Shown here in pieces: positions 25,497 to 36,717 of a stretch of 64,000 nt of DNA (positions are counted from its first letter, which is position 1; each line of letters starts with the position of its first letter). The translations under genes were made by a program, and so were the position numbers. This DNA is from Verrucomicrobiota bacterium. Its GTDB lineage: Bacteria > Verrucomicrobiota > Verrucomicrobiia > Limisphaerales > UBA11320. The DNA lies in NCBI GenBank assembly GCA_016199985.1, contig JACQFQ010000005.1, forward strand, positions 62,001 through 126,000, read 5' to 3'. Below the pieces are notes generated by a model that had not been told where the DNA came from, did not search any database, and saw only the letters and a program-made list of their open reading frames with translations.

Positions 25497-25694
25497 GCAT
25501 GGGACGCTCTCCGCAAAGCGCTCCGACTCTTCGTAGCGTTCTCGTTTCAGTTCGATCTGGTTGTCGAGGTTGCCGTCCGAGGCAATGCGGATGGCGATGT
25601 CGGAAATGGCCCAGTTCTCGACGTCGACCTTCACGGGGCCGCGACATGTCAAACGACCATGGACCGTCACGACCTTCATGCTGCGGGCATTCAC
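25497..25694 (-). pseudogene. BON-domain fragment
   Basis: The minus strand reads NARSMKVVTVHGRLTCRGPV, then IRIASDGNLDNQIELKRERY. This matches the second half of a BON domain (typically N--NVKVVT--G-VTLRG-V and V-NQLEVK). The N-terminal half and start codon are missing, and the frame has no stop in the right place, running into the stress-protein gene. It lies directly upstream of the stress-protein start at 25470, so an operon gene has decayed here. Confidence 0.6.
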
Positions 25695-26056
25695 TGGACG
25701 GAAGCCTTATAGCTTTTGGCATGCCGTGGCTTGCCCCGGACGAAATGGAGTTCACCACCAATTGTTTAGGCCTCGTGAGCTCGCATTGAGGAATTCAAAT
25801 CCCATGCAACATGCGGCATGCGGTAAGTAATGTTTTGCAGGTTGCACGGTCAGAGTCGTCGTGCTATTAAGAATGGGTGAGTCTTCTTCAACCAGGGAGA
25901 CTTCCCTCTGTGGAACAGAAAAGTCGAGGGACTGAAGATCTGATCAGGCCGCATTAATTCAAAGCGCATGGATCGCCAAACTTTGAAAAGACCTCGCGAT
26001 GGCGCAATGAAAGTCGCAGGGGCAAACAGCTTCAAGCCAACACAAGAGATCCAGGC
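25695..26056. other. Intergenic region before the hybrid kinase gene
   Basis: No gene is visible in these 362 bases. AGGGA-GACT-TCCCT at 25895-25908 is a short inverted repeat about 150 bases before the hybrid kinase start, with no assigned role. Confidence 0.3.
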
Positions 26057-28504
26057 ATGATGCCCGCTTCCAACTCACCGGCAACAAACGACTCCATCAA
26101 CCTCCTCCTGGTGGATGACCAGCCGCGCAATCTGGATGTGCTGGAAACGATTCTTGAGGCGCCCGGTTACCGGTTTGTGCGCGCCACTTCGGGAGAGGGC
26201 GCGTTGCTGGCGCTCATGCAGGATGAGTTCGCTGCCATCGTGCTCGACATCCAGATGCCGGGCATGAGCGGCCTCGAACTGGCCCGGCTCATCAAGCAAC
26301 GCAAACGCAATCAGCACATCCCGATTCTGTTTCTGACCGCGCATTTCATGGATGACACGGATATCCTCGAAGGCTACGGAGTCGGCGCAGTGGATTACCT
26401 GACCAAGCCGGTCAATCCACAGATCCTCAGGTCGAAGGTTGGCGTGTTCGTGGAACTGTTCCGCGCCACGCGCTCGCTCGCCCGAACGAACAGCGCGTTG
26501 GAAAGTGAGGTCCTCCAACGGCGCGAAGCTCAAGAAGCTTTGAGGCGCGTCAACGGCGAACTGGAGACGCGCGTTCAACAGCGGACGGCGCAATTGAGCC
26601 GAAGCGAAGAGCAATTCCGACGAGCCGTCAACGATGGGCCCACTCCTGTCATCATTCTTGCCCAGGATGGACAGGTGCTCCAGATCAACAAGGCCTGGTC
26701 GCATTTGACCGGCTATTCGATTGAAGAGTTGCCCACATTGGACGCCTGGCTCACGCTCGCCTACCGGTTCGGCGCGAACGAAGTGCGCAGGGCCGTCCGC
26801 AGCCTTTTCGAACGCGACGCTGGCATGGTGGAGGTTGAGTTTGAGATTCTCACTCGCGCCGGGGAAAAAAGGGTCTGGGCTTTCAGCGCGTCGTCGCCCG
26901 GAATACTGAGTGACGACCGGCGATTCGTAGTGGGCACAGCGGTGGACATAACTGAGCGAAAGAATTCGGAAGATCTGCTGCGTCAGAGCGAGGAACGCTA
27001 CCGACATCTGCTTCACGCCCTTCCCGCGGCAGTCTACACCTGCGACGCGCGTGGCCGCATCACCTTGTACAATCAGGCCGCCATCGATTTGTGGGGCGGA
27101 GAACCGGAGATTGGTCGGGACTTATGGTGTGGTTCCTTGCGGATTTACAAGCCTGACGGAACACTTCTATCGCTCGAAGACTGTCCCATGGCGGTGCCCA
27201 TTCGCGATGGCAAGGCCAATCAGGGTCAGGAAATCGTGATTGAGCGACACGACGGATCCCGACGCGACGTGATTGTTTACCCGCATCCCCTCCACGATGC
27301 CAATGGCGACGTGACTGGCGGCGTGAACATGCTGGTGGACGTCACGGAACTCAAGAAAGTGGAGGCAGCTTTGCGCGAAGCCAAGAACCAAGCTGAAACC
27401 GCCTCCAAGGCCAAAGACGACTTCCTGGCGGCGCTATCGCACGAATTGAGGACGCCGCTCAATCCCGCGCTGCTGCGCGCCAGCGAGCGGGAACAGGACA
27501 TTCGCCTCCCGGCAGATGTGCGGGATGATTTCGCCGCGATTCGCCAGGATATTGAACTGGAGGCGAGGCTTATCGATGACTTGCTCGACTTGACGCGTAT
27601 TACGCACGGAAAACTGCGCGTCGAACCGTACCCAGTCGATTTGCACTCTCTCCTGCGCACAAGTTGGGAGCGGCTCAAGCCCGAAGCTGACCACAAGAAG
27701 CTCAGTGTTCGCTTTGAACTCGCTTCGACCGAGGCATGGGTCAAGGCCGACCCCGTCCGCATCCAACAGGTGTTCGGGAATGTCATGAAGAATGCGGTCC
27801 GTTTCACGCCGGCCAATGGCGAAATCTCGATCCGCACTCATAAGGAAAGTCCGCACGAGTGGCGCGTGGAGGTTGTCGATAGCGGAATGGGGATTGAATC
27901 GCACGAGCTGGAAAATATCTTCACGCCATTCATCCAGGGAAACCATGGCCACCGCTCTGGCGGACTGGGGCTTGGTCTGGCCATCAGCCGCCGGTTGGTG
28001 GAGTTGCATGGCGGCCGGATTGAGGCACGGAGCGAGGGACGCCAGCGCGGCGCCATTTTCTCCGTTCATCTGCCTGCCGCCAAGCCTACGATCGAAAACC
28101 TCAATCATCGGATTCCGCCCAGCAACGGTGGCATACGAAACGCGGCTCGCCGCATTCTACTGGTGGAGGACCACGACCAGACACGAATCACGCTCGCCCG
28201 CCTCCTGACGCAGCGTGGCCACGAGGTGGCGATGGCCGGGAACATTGAGGAAGCCTTGGCGCGCGCCCAGACTTTCGCCTTCGATCTCGTGCTCTCCGAT
28301 CTGGGCCTGCCAGACGGCAGCGGCCACGACTTGATCGCCGAGTTGCGGCGGATGAGGCCCGCGTGTCGAAGCATCGCGATCAGCGGTTACGGCATGGAGA
28401 GTGATACTCGGCGCAGCACGGACGCTGGATTTGACGCTCACCTCACAAAGCCCGTTGATATTCAAGCCTTGGAAAAAGCGTTGAACAGTTCCTTCAACGC
28501 GTGA
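26057..28504 (+). CDS. Hybrid histidine kinase: receiver-PAS-PAS-HisKA-HATPase-receiver
   Basis: In this 815-residue protein the N-terminal receiver carries D64 (IVLDIQMPGM) and K118 (YLTKPV). Two PAS domains follow at about 182-305 (PVIILAQDGQVLQINKAWSH) and 310-435 (RYRHLLHALPAAVYTCDARG). HisKA has [18 protein letters not shown] (H462), HATPase has VFGNVMKNAVRFTPANG and [19 protein letters not shown], and a C-terminal receiver ends in HLTKPVDIQALEKAL. No membrane segments are seen, so it is a cytoplasmic sensor; the PAS ligands are unknown. All catalytic residues are present. It converges with the response-regulator gene at 28532 and probably communicates with the neighbouring kinases through its two receivers. 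Confidence 0.93.
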   Translation: MMPASNSPATNDSINLLLVDDQPRNLDVLETILEAPGYRFVRATSGEGALLALMQDEFAAIVLDIQMPGMSGLELARLIKQRKRNQHIPILFLTAHFMDDTDILEGYGVGAVDYLTKPVNPQILRSKVGVFVELFRATRSLARTNSALESEVLQRREAQEALRRVNGELETRVQQRTAQLSRSEEQFRRAVNDGPTPVIILAQDGQVLQINKAWSHLTGYSIEELPTLDAWLTLAYRFGANEVRRAVRSLFERDAGMVEVEFEILTRAGEKRVWAFSASSPGILSDDRRFVVGTAVDITERKNSEDLLRQSEERYRHLLHALPAAVYTCDARGRITLYNQAAIDLWGGEPEIGRDLWCGSLRIYKPDGTLLSLEDCPMAVPIRDGKANQGQEIVIERHDGSRRDVIVYPHPLHDANGDVTGGVNMLVDVTELKKVEAALREAKNQAETASKAKDDFLAALSHELRTPLNPALLRASEREQDIRLPADVRDDFAAIRQDIELEARLIDDLLDLTRITHGKLRVEPYPVDLHSLLRTSWERLKPEADHKKLSVRFELASTEAWVKADPVRIQQVFGNVMKNAVRFTPANGEISIRTHKESPHEWRVEVVDSGMGIESHELENIFTPFIQGNHGHRSGGLGLGLAISRRLVELHGGRIEARSEGRQRGAIFSVHLPAAKPTIENLNHRIPPSNGGIRNAARRILLVEDHDQTRITLARLLTQRGHEVAMAGNIEEALARAQTFAFDLVLSDLGLPDGSGHDLIAELRRMRPACRSIAISGYGMESDTRRSTDAGFDAHLTKPVDIQALEKALNSSFNA

Positions 28505-28531
28505 GCCGGGCCAAGGGCAAGAGTCTAGCGC

Positions 28532-28975
28532 CTAATCGGGCGGAGGTTGGTTCGTGCCCAGCCAATAAGCCGCCAGGTCCCTGATCGCTTTGGTGAACTC
28601 CTTCGCATCGACCGGTTTGACAACGTAACCATTCGCGCCCAACCGATAGCACATCCTCAGATCCTGTGTTTCGCCGGAGGACGTCAACATGACCACTGGA
28701 AGACATTTGAGGCGGTCATCACGCTTGATTTCCACCAGAGTTTCAACTCCGCCGAGCCTGGGCATTTTCAAGTCTAAAAGAACGAGGGTTGGATTCATCT
28801 CCGGCCGAGTCTCGAAGGGACCTCGACGGAGGAGATAGTTGATGGCTTCCTCGCCGTCGTTGACCACATCCACGTCCGCAGCCACTCCACTCGCCTTGAG
28901 CACCGCCACCGTCAATTCAACATCGTTAAGGTTATCCTCCACCAGCAGGATTCGCTTTCGCTGATTCGTATGCAT
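28532..28975 (-). CDS. Single-domain response regulator (Rcp1-like)
   Basis: The 147-residue protein is a lone receiver domain: RILLVEDNLNDVELTVAVLK, D68 in LVLLDLKMPRLGG, the conserved Thr/Ser in VVMLTSSGE and the Lys in GYVVKPVDAKEF. The insertion INYLLRRGPFETRPEMNPTL is typical of Rcp1-type regulators that partner phytochrome-like kinases. There is no output domain, so it acts as a phosphate shuttle or by protein contact. It lies 16 bases downstream of the receiver-kinase gene on the same strand, its probable phosphodonor. Confidence 0.92.
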   Translation of the reverse strand: MHTNQRKRILLVEDNLNDVELTVAVLKASGVAADVDVVNDGEEAINYLLRRGPFETRPEMNPTLVLLDLKMPRLGGVETLVEIKRDDRLKCLPVVMLTSSGETQDLRMCYRLGANGYVVKPVDAKEFTKAIRDLAAYWLGTNQPPPD

Positions 28976-28991
28976 CGGAATGAAGGTTGTC

Positions 28992-30128
28992 TCAGTTGTT
29001 CGACCCTAAGACCTTCTTCAGAGTGAAGGACACGGTTGCTCCGCCATTGAGCGCGCCTTCAGCCATGGTGCGTCCGCCATGCCGATTAACGATGCGCCGA
29101 ACATTGGCCAGGCCAATGCCGGTTCCCTCGTAGTCCTTCTCCGGATGCAGTCTCTGAAAAACGCCGAACAATTTGTCCGCATACCGCATATTGAACCCGA
29201 CCCCATTGTCGTGGACGAAGAAGACATATTCCTTTGGCTTTGAAACATCGCAACCAATCTCAATGCGCGCCGGATCGCGCGGACGCGTGTATTTTACGGC
29301 GTTGGACAAGAGATTGACCCAGACTTGGCGGATCATGTCGGGATCCGCCTGAACGTGGGGAAGCGTCGCAATTCGCCAGTCGATGCGCCGATCTTTCGTT
29401 TCGGATTGCAGGTCGGCCACCACCTGTCGGACCTGATCATTCATGTCCACGGCGGTGATCTTCAAGTCCGCGCGCCCCAGGCGGGCAAAAGCCAAGAAAT
29501 GGTCGATGAGATCCCCCAGCTTGCCAGCGGACTTCTGGATGAGGTCCAAGCACCTCCGGGCTTCCTCGTCGAGACCGTCGGCGACGTGCGCGCGCAGAAT
29601 CTCGACGTAGCCGCTCACATGACGCAAGGGCGCCCGCAGATCATGCGACACGGTGTAGGAAAAGGCCTCGAGTTCCAGGTTCGCGGCCGTCAATTCCTCA
29701 TTGCGGCGGTTCAGGCTCCGGTTGGCTTCGTTCAGCGCCTTGGTCTTCCGGAACAGCTCCACGAAGACTGCGACCTTTGATTTCAAGACACCGGGATGGA
29801 CCGGCTTGGTCAGGTAATCGACGGCGCCAGCGCTGTAGCCGGAAAGCACTTGTTCATCTTCGGCGTAATGCGCTGTCAGAAAAATGATGGGAATGTCGCG
29901 TGTCCGCCTGCGGCTTTTGATGATTTGCGCCAGTTCGATCCCCCCGGTGTCAGGCATCTGGATATCGAGAACCATGAGCGCGAAATCGGTGGTGATGAGC
30001 GACATGAGCGCCTGTTGCGCGGAATGCGCCTTGGTCAGTCGATGCTCCGGCCCTTCGAGAATGCTCTCGAGAACGGCAAGATTCTCAGGCCTGTCATCCA
30101 CCAACAGAATGTCAACGGGCGTGATCAT
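28992..30128 (-). CDS. Receiver-histidine kinase (bacteriophytochrome-type kinase core)
   Basis: The 378-residue protein has an N-terminal receiver (DILLVDDRPENLAVLESILE; D55 in LMVLDIQMPD; K109 in YLTKPV) and a coiled helix. The HisKA domain has the H-box LEAFSYTVSHDLRAPLRHVS (H162), and the HATPase has WVNLLSNAVKYTRPRDPARI, VHDNGVGFNMRYADKLFGVF and YEGTGIGLANVRRIVNRHGG. This H-box type is the one found in phytochrome-related kinases. No sensor or membrane segment is present. The receiver is very like that of the hybrid kinase at 26057, suggesting duplication. It is followed by an Rcp1-like regulator after 16 bases. Confidence 0.92.
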   Translation of the reverse strand: MITPVDILLVDDRPENLAVLESILEGPEHRLTKAHSAQQALMSLITTDFALMVLDIQMPDTGGIELAQIIKSRRRTRDIPIIFLTAHYAEDEQVLSGYSAGAVDYLTKPVHPGVLKSKVAVFVELFRKTKALNEANRSLNRRNEELTAANLELEAFSYTVSHDLRAPLRHVSGYVEILRAHVADGLDEEARRCLDLIQKSAGKLGDLIDHFLAFARLGRADLKITAVDMNDQVRQVVADLQSETKDRRIDWRIATLPHVQADPDMIRQVWVNLLSNAVKYTRPRDPARIEIGCDVSKPKEYVFFVHDNGVGFNMRYADKLFGVFQRLHPEKDYEGTGIGLANVRRIVNRHGGRTMAEGALNGGATVSFTLKKVLGSNN

Positions 30129-30191
30129 GGGTCCGCTCTCTCAAGTGCGCCGGCTCTCAGAATCAACGCGGCTGACGCGCGCCCCGATGTC

Positions 30192-33100
30192 CTATCGGAA
30201 CAGCCATACCCGCAGGAGTGAAAGCAGTTGGTCCGTGTTCACTGGTTTGGCGATGTAGTCGGAAGCGCCCGCTTCCAGGCATTTCTCCCGGTCGCCTTTC
30301 ATGGCCTTTGCCGTGAGCGCGAAAATGGGAAGCGTCCGGAACCGGCCTTCCTTGCGGATTTCCCGCATTGTTTGATAGCCGTCCATTTCCGGCATCATGA
30401 TGTCCATGAGAACCACGGCGATATCCGGGGTGCTCCGCATCGTTTCAATGGCCCGGAGTCCATTCGTGGCGCTGAGCACTTCCATGTCCTCGCCCTCCAG
30501 CACGGTGGCCAGCGCGTAAATGTTGCGGGCGTCGTCGTCCACGATCAGCACTTTCCGCCCAGCCAGCGCTTGGTTGGAAGCGTGCAGCTTCTGCAGCATC
30601 TTCTGCTGGTCCGGGGGCAGATCGGTCACGATGCGGTGGAGGAAGAGAGCGGTCTCATCCAACAGACGCTCGAGCGAATGGACGTCTTTCAAGATGATGC
30701 TCTTGGCCGCCTGTAGCAGCAGGGCCTCCTCCTCGCTGGACAGGTCTTTTCCTGTAAAGACGATGATGGGCAGATTGCAAAGCGCGGGTTCCTTCTGAAT
30801 CTTGTCGAGCAGTTCGAAGCCCGTCATGTCCGGCAGACGAAGGTCGAGCACCGCGCAGTCAAAGGAATGATCCAACAAGGCGGTGAAGGCCTCGCCTCCC
30901 GTCGCCGCTCCCGTGATCTCGATGTCGGTGTGGCCCATAAGATCGATGAGAGCCTGCCGCTCCGTGTCATTGTCTTCCACCACCAGCAGCCGCTTGATGT
31001 GCGGCCGCGCAAATTCCTTGAGCCGCAGGAGCGACGTCTCGATGCCTTCTGTGGTCGTGGGCTTCACAAGGTAAGCAAACGCGCCGTGCGACAGGCCGTG
31101 GTGCCGCTGCTCCTCGCAGGTGACGATCTGCACAGGGATATGCCGCGTTGCAGGATCGAGCTTCAGACTGTTAAGGACCGTCCAACCCAGCATGTCAGGC
31201 AGGAACACATCGAGGGAAATAGCTGTTGGCTTCAACTCGCGCGCCAGCGTCAAGGCGACGACACCGCGTTGAGCCACAATGCCCTTGAAGCCTTTGTCAC
31301 GCGCCAAGCCGAGCAACACCCGCGCATAGTGCGGATCGTCTTCGATGATGAGCAGCGACGCGTCGCCGGGAGCGAGGCCGTTGCGGTCATCAGGAATTTC
31401 CTCATCGCGCGCCTTGGGCAGGACGGGCAGGCCCGCCCCCAATGTCGAAGCGGAATGCGGCGGAATTGCCGGGATGATTCTTTCAATGGCTGGGCCCGTG
31501 TAATTAAGCGGCACATAGAGAGTGAATGTGCTGCCTTCGTTCAGCGCGCTGCTCAGCTTGATTTCTCCACCGAGCAGCGCCGCCAGTTCACGACTGATGG
31601 CAAGGCCCAGGCCGGTGCCGCCATACTTCCGGCTCGTGCTGGCGTCGGCTTGCTGGAATGCCTCAAAGACCAGCTTCTGCTTGTCCAGCGGGATACCGAT
31701 GCCAGTGTCCTGCACAGAAAACGCAAGCGCTTGCTGAGAAGATCCCAGCACAGGATGCGTTGCGCTCCAGCCAGACTTCGCCAGGGAAACCCTCAGGGTC
31801 ACCTCGCCCCGATGCGTGAACTTGAAAGCGTTGGAAAGAAGGTTTTTCAGAATCTGGTGAAACCGCTTCGGATCGGTGGTCAACGCCCGGGGCAGATCGC
31901 TGGAGCAGTGGACGTGAAACGGCAGATTCTTGGACTCGGCGACGTGCCGGAAATTGCGCTCAATCGTATCACGCAGATTGACGAAGGAAATCTCCTCGGC
32001 TTCCACCGTGACCGTGCCCGACTCAATCTTGGAAAGGTCGAGAATGTCGTTGATGAGATAGAGCAACTCGGAGCCGGCGGAATGGACGTTCTTCGACCAC
32101 TCCACCTGCTTGTCCGTCAGGTTGCCGCTCATGTTATTGGCCAGTTGTTGCCCCAGAATCAGGATGCTGTTCAGCGGCGTGCGCAATTCGTGCGACATGT
32201 TCGCCAGGAACTCGGATTTGTATTTGGAAGTCAGGGCGAGTTCGATGGCCTTCTCCTCAAGCGCCCGGCGGGCCTGTTCCACTTCATTGTTCTTGCGCTC
32301 CACTTCCTCGTTTTGCTCCGCGAGTTGCCGGGCCTTTTCAGCCAGCTCCTGATTCGTGTTCTGCAATTCGCTCTGTCGGGTTTGCAGTTCGGCCGTCAGT
32401 TCCTGGGATTGTTTGAGCAATTCCTCCGTCCGCATGTTGGCTTCGATGTTGTTCAACACCGCGCCGATGCTTTGCGTCAACTGTTCGAGGAACGTGATGT
32501 GCGTCTCAGTGAAGGGTCGCAGCGCCGCCAGTTCGATTACGGCTTTCGTTTCGTCCTCGAAAAGCACGGGCAAAACAATCAGATGCCGCGGGCACGCCTC
32601 GCCCAGGCCCGAATGGACCCGGATGTAATCGACCGGCATGTCGACCAGGTGAATGCGCCGCTTTTCCAGCGCGCATTGTCCAATCAATCCCTCGCCGATT
32701 TCGAACATGTCCGGCTCGTGCGACGCTCCGCTGCTGGCATAGCTGGCGAGCCTTTGCAGATAGGAATCAGCCTCGCCTGACATCATCTGGTAGATGGTTC
32801 CGTGCTGGGCGCCAATGAGCGAAGCCAGTTGGGAAAGCAAGGTTTGGCCAACGGTCACCAGGTCGCGCTGGCCCTGCAACATGCCCGTAAACTTGGCCAA
32901 GTTCGTCTTGAGCCAGTCCTGTTCCTGGTTGCGCTCCGTTGTTTCGCGCAGGTTGCGGATCATCGTGTTGATGTTGTCCTTCAGCTCGGACACCTCGCCG
33001 CGCGCCCCGACCTTGATCGAACGGGTCAGGTCGCCTTCGGTCACGGCTGTCGCCACTTCAGCGATCGCGCGCACTTGAGTGGTGAGGTTGGCGGCGAGCA

Positions 33101-36100
33101 AGTTGACGTTGCCGGTCAAGTCTTTCCACGTTCCGGAAGCGCCAGGCACGTTCGCCTGCCCGCCCAAACGTCCTTCCACGCCGACTTCGCGCGCAACGTT
33201 GGTGACCTGCTCCGCAAACGTCGCCAGCGTATCGGTCATGTTATTGATCGTGTCGGCCAGCGCCGCTACTTCACCCTTGGCTTCCACCGTGAGTTTCTGG
33301 CGCAGGCTGCCGTCAGCCACGGCGGTCACTACTTTCACAATGCCGCGCACTTGATTCGTCAGGTTCGCCGCCATGACGTTGACGTTGTCGGTGAGATCCT
33401 TCCAGGTGCCCGCCACGCCCGAGACCTGCGCCTGGCCGCCCAGCTTGCCTTCGGTGCCGACCTCGCGAGCGACGCGTGTCACTTCGGCGGCGAACGCGTT
33501 CAACTGATCCACCATCGTATTAATGGTGTTCTTGAGCTCAAGAATCTCGCCCTTCACGTCCACCGTGATTTTGCGCGACAAGTCGCCGCGCGCGACGGCC
33601 GTGGTGACTTCCGCAATGTTGCGAACCTGCGCCGTCAGGTTGGTGCCCATCGCGTTGACTGAATCGGTCAGGTCCTTCCAGGTGCCAGCCACGCCGGGAA
33701 CGACGGCCTGTCCGCCCAGGCGGCCTTCGGTGCCGACCTCACGGGCCACGCGGGTGACCTCGGAAGCAAACGAGCGAAGCTGCTCGACCATCGTATTGAT
33801 AGTCTCCTTCAGCTGAAGAATCTCGCCGCGCACGTCCACCGTAATCTTGCGCGAGAGGTCGCCATTCGCCACCGCGATGGTCACGTCGGCGATGTTGCGC
33901 ACCTGGTTCGTCAGGTTGCTGGCCATTGAATTGACATTGTCCGTCAAAACTTTCCACGTGCCGGCCACGCCCGGAACCTGCGCCTGTCCTCCCAACTTTC
34001 CTTCAGTGCCGACTTCGCGGGCCACGCGGCTGACTTCAGAGGCGAATCCGTTCAACTGGTCCACCATCGTGTTGATCGTATCTTTCACCTGTAACAATTC
34101 ACCGCGGACGTCCACGGTAATCTTGCGCGAGAGATCGCCGTTCGCCACGGCGATGGTGACGTCGGCGATATTACGCACCTGATTGGTCAGGTTGTTGGCC
34201 ATCGAGTTGACGTTGTCGGTCAAGCCTTTCCAGGTGCCAGCCACGCCGGGCACCTGGGCCTGTCCCCCCAGCTTGCCTTCAGTGCCGACTTCGCGGGCCA
34301 CGCGCGTCACTTCCGATGCGAAGCCGTTCAACTGGTCCACCATTGTGTTGATGGTTTCTTTCAACTGAAGAATCTCGCCGCGCACATCGACGGTGATCTT
34401 GCGCGACAAGTCGCCGCGCGCGATGGCGGTGGCGACGTCGGCAATATTGCGCACCTGGCCGGTAAGATTGCTGGCCATGGAATTCACGGAGTCAGTGAGA
34501 TCTTTCCATGTGCCGGCGACGCCTTTCGCCTCCGCCTGTCCGCCCAGTTTGCCCTCGGTTCCCACTTCACGGGCGACGCGTGTCACTTCAGAGGCGAACC
34601 CGTTCAATTGGTCCACCATCGTGTTGAGGGTGTCCTTCAGTTCGAGGATCTCGCCGCGCACGTCCACGGTGATCTTGCGCGACAGGTCGCCGCGAGCGAC
34701 GGCGGTGGCCACTTCGGCGATGTTGCGCACCTGCGCGGTCAGATTGCTCGCCATCGAGTTGACGTTGTCCGTGAGATCCTTCCATGTGCCGGCCACGCCG
34801 CGCACCTCCGCCTGTCCCCCCAGCTTGCCCTCGGTGCCGACTTCGCGCGCCACGCGACTGACTTCGGAAGCGAAGGCGTTCAACTGATCCACCATCGTAT
34901 TGAGAGTATCCTTGAGTTCGAGAATCTCGCCGCGCACGTCCACGGTAATCTTGCGGGAAAGGTCGCCGGTGGCGATGGCGGTGGCGACCTCGGCGATGTT
35001 GCGGACCTGCGACGTGAGATTGTTGGCCATCGAGTTCACGTTGTTTGTCAAATCCTTCCAGGTGCCCGCCACGCCCCGGACCTCCGCTTGTCCGCCCAGC
35101 TTGCCTTCGGTGCCCACTTCGCGCGCGACACGGCTGACTTCCGAAGCGAACGCGTTGAGGCGGTCCACCATCGTATTGATGGTTTCCTTGAGTTGAAGGA
35201 TTTCGCCGCGCACATCGACCGTGATCTTTTGCGACAAGTCGCCGCTGGCGATGGCCGTCGCGACATTTGCGATGTTGCGGACCTGGTTGGTCAGGTTGCT
35301 CGCCATGGAATTGACGTTGTCGGTGAGATCCTTCCAGGTGCCGGCCACGCCCGGAACCTCCGCCTGGCCGCCGAGTTTTCCCTCGGTGCCGACTTCACGC
35401 GCGACGCGCGTCACTTCGGAAGCGAAGGAATTCAGCTGGTCCAACATCGTGTTGATGGTGTTTTTTAGTTCGAGGATTTCACCACGCACGTCGACCGTGA
35501 TCTTGCGCGACAAATCGCCGCGAGCGACGGCCGTTGTGACCTCGGCGATGTTGCGCACTTGGGCCGTGAGATTGCTGGCCATCGAGTTGACGTTGTCCGT
35601 CAGATCCTTCCAGGTGCCAGCGACGCCGGGCACGATTGCCTGGCCGCCCAGCTTGCCTTCCGTGCCGACTTCACGGGCGACGCGGGTCACTTCGGACGCA
35701 AAGGAGCGAAGCTGTTCGACCATCGTGTTGATAGCCTCTTTGAGCTGAAGAATCTCGCCGCGCACATCCACCATGATCTTGCGCGACAAATCGCCGCTGG
35801 CTACTGCGATGGTCACTTCAGAAATGTTACGCACCTGGGCCGTAAGGTTGCCGGCCATCTGATTCACGCTTTCAGTCAGGTCGCGCCACACACCGCTCAC
35901 GCCCTTGACCTGCGCTTGGCCGCCGAGCTTACCCTCGGTGCCGACCTCGCGGGCCACACGCGTCACTTCGGAGGTAAAAACGCCCAGTTGCTCGATCATT
36001 TTATTCACGATCTTTGCACTCCGCAAAAACTCACCCTCCAGCGGACGCCCTTCCAGTTCGAGGTTCATCGGCTGGCTGAGATCTCCTTTGGCGACTGCGC

Positions 36101-36494
36101 TGATGGTCCTGGTTACTTCAGTGGTAGGCCAGACCAAGTCGTCAATCAAGGTATTGATCGACTCCACTTTATGGGCCCAGTCGCCCATCGCCCCGGGATT
36201 GCTCACCCGCTGCTTCAACTTGCCTTCCTTGCCTACTGCCCGACTCACCCGCGCCGTCTCGAAGGTCAATCGCTGGTTAAGGGCCACGACATCGTTGAAC
36301 GCATCGGCGATCTTACCCGCTACACCAGTCCAATTCGAAGGCAGCCGCACGGAGAAATCACCGTCCCTGTAAGCCAATAGCGCTTGCAGTAGTTGAGAAA
36401 GCAAATCTGGACTTCCGCTGCTCTCCGCCAGTTTGGGAGACTTGGGAAGGATGGCAAAGGAGTTTTTGGAGCGAGTGGTATGGGTGCGCTTCAT
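30192..36494 (-). CDS. Giant cytoplasmic HAMP-array hybrid histidine kinase
   Basis: This 2100-residue kinase has no transmembrane segment. After an N-terminal HAMP-like pair (about residues 35-187) come eleven 92-residue repeats (residues 188-1199), each with [33 protein letters not shown] and [19 protein letters not shown] domain (about 1215-1370) follows, then a long coiled coil, HisKA with [19 protein letters not shown] (H1435), a HATPase ([20 protein letters not shown]) and three receivers near 1711, 1835 and 1978 ([26 protein letters not shown]). Multi-HAMP soluble kinases include the fungal group III osmosensors and several bacterial homologues; an osmotic role is inference. The start at 36494 (MKRTHTT) is preferred over 36518. 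It leads the tandem set with the kinase at 30128. Confidence 0.95.
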   Translation of the reverse strand: MKRTHTTRSKNSFAILPKSPKLAESSGSPDLLSQLLQALLAYRDGDFSVRLPSNWTGVAGKIADAFNDVVALNQRLTFETARVSRAVGKEGKLKQRVSNPGAMGDWAHKVESINTLIDDLVWPTTEVTRTISAVAKGDLSQPMNLELEGRPLEGEFLRSAKIVNKMIEQLGVFTSEVTRVAREVGTEGKLGGQAQVKGVSGVWRDLTESVNQMAGNLTAQVRNISEVTIAVASGDLSRKIMVDVRGEILQLKEAINTMVEQLRSFASEVTRVAREVGTEGKLGGQAIVPGVAGTWKDLTDNVNSMASNLTAQVRNIAEVTTAVARGDLSRKITVDVRGEILELKNTINTMLDQLNSFASEVTRVAREVGTEGKLGGQAEVPGVAGTWKDLTDNVNSMASNLTNQVRNIANVATAIASGDLSQKITVDVRGEILQLKETINTMVDRLNAFASEVSRVAREVGTEGKLGGQAEVRGVAGTWKDLTNNVNSMANNLTSQVRNIAEVATAIATGDLSRKITVDVRGEILELKDTLNTMVDQLNAFASEVSRVAREVGTEGKLGGQAEVRGVAGTWKDLTDNVNSMASNLTAQVRNIAEVATAVARGDLSRKITVDVRGEILELKDTLNTMVDQLNGFASEVTRVAREVGTEGKLGGQAEAKGVAGTWKDLTDSVNSMASNLTGQVRNIADVATAIARGDLSRKITVDVRGEILQLKETINTMVDQLNGFASEVTRVAREVGTEGKLGGQAQVPGVAGTWKGLTDNVNSMANNLTNQVRNIADVTIAVANGDLSRKITVDVRGELLQVKDTINTMVDQLNGFASEVSRVAREVGTEGKLGGQAQVPGVAGTWKVLTDNVNSMASNLTNQVRNIADVTIAVANGDLSRKITVDVRGEILQLKETINTMVEQLRSFASEVTRVAREVGTEGRLGGQAVVPGVAGTWKDLTDSVNAMGTNLTAQVRNIAEVTTAVARGDLSRKITVDVKGEILELKNTINTMVDQLNAFAAEVTRVAREVGTEGKLGGQAQVSGVAGTWKDLTDNVNVMAANLTNQVRGIVKVVTAVADGSLRQKLTVEAKGEVAALADTINNMTDTLATFAEQVTNVAREVGVEGRLGGQANVPGASGTWKDLTGNVNLLAANLTTQVRAIAEVATAVTEGDLTRSIKVGARGEVSELKDNINTMIRNLRETTERNQEQDWLKTNLAKFTGMLQGQRDLVTVGQTLLSQLASLIGAQHGTIYQMMSGEADSYLQRLASYASSGASHEPDMFEIGEGLIGQCALEKRRIHLVDMPVDYIRVHSGLGEACPRHLIVLPVLFEDETKAVIELAALRPFTETHITFLEQLTQSIGAVLNNIEANMRTEELLKQSQELTAELQTRQSELQNTNQELAEKARQLAEQNEEVERKNNEVEQARRALEEKAIELALTSKYKSEFLANMSHELRTPLNSILILGQQLANNMSGNLTDKQVEWSKNVHSAGSELLYLINDILDLSKIESGTVTVEAEEISFVNLRDTIERNFRHVAESKNLPFHVHCSSDLPRALTTDPKRFHQILKNLLSNAFKFTHRGEVTLRVSLAKSGWSATHPVLGSSQQALAFSVQDTGIGIPLDKQKLVFEAFQQADASTSRKYGGTGLGLAISRELAALLGGEIKLSSALNEGSTFTLYVPLNYTGPAIERIIPAIPPHSASTLGAGLPVLPKARDEEIPDDRNGLAPGDASLLIIEDDPHYARVLLGLARDKGFKGIVAQRGVVALTLARELKPTAISLDVFLPDMLGWTVLNSLKLDPATRHIPVQIVTCEEQRHHGLSHGAFAYLVKPTTTEGIETSLLRLKEFARPHIKRLLVVEDNDTERQALIDLMGHTDIEITGAATGGEAFTALLDHSFDCAVLDLRLPDMTGFELLDKIQKEPALCNLPIIVFTGKDLSSEEEALLLQAAKSIILKDVHSLERLLDETALFLHRIVTDLPPDQQKMLQKLHASNQALAGRKVLIVDDDARNIYALATVLEGEDMEVLSATNGLRAIETMRSTPDIAVVLMDIMMPEMDGYQTMREIRKEGRFRTLPIFALTAKAMKGDREKCLEAGASDYIAKPVNTDQLLSLLRVWLFR
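32898..35933 (-). repeat. Eleven tandem 276-bp HAMP-encoding repeats
   Basis: Within the giant kinase gene a 276-bp (92-codon) unit is repeated eleven times with no change of length. The first unit starts at 35933 and the eleventh at 33173. The DNA of units 2-9 is very similar, differing mainly at third positions, while the last two units diverge, especially unit 11 ([20 protein letters not shown]). The exact period and the retained similarity suggest recent expansion or gene conversion. Confidence 0.9.
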
Positions 36495-36717
36495 GGGCTT
36501 TGATAGGCGTTTATCCAAAGAGTGTGTGGTGTGGCAAAAGCAGGGACGAAATGTGGAAAGTCGCGTTCAAGCCGCGATTCATTCGTCGTTCCGTTCCAGT
36601 GTCAGAGCGACTTGCCGCGGCTCCTTCGGCAAGGGTAACAGCGCTAACGAAGCAGACAAGAACATTGCTTGGCCATACTGTCCGCAAGTTTGCGGAAGAG
36701 CGTCCATGTTCCATGCG

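Noticed and set aside
25718..25738. Sigma-54-like TGGCATGCC...GGCTTGC before the hybrid kinase
   Set aside because: The GG to GC distance does not fit the invariant 10-base spacing.
30867..32780. Long plus-strand open frame opposite the giant kinase
   Set aside because: It is the antisense shadow of the HAMP kinase gene; composition mirrors the codon bias of the real frame and no family is recognisable.
33100..35950. Tandem repeats considered as a CRISPR-like or non-coding satellite array
   Set aside because: The period is exactly 92 codons and the units translate to HAMP-type domains in one open kinase frame.
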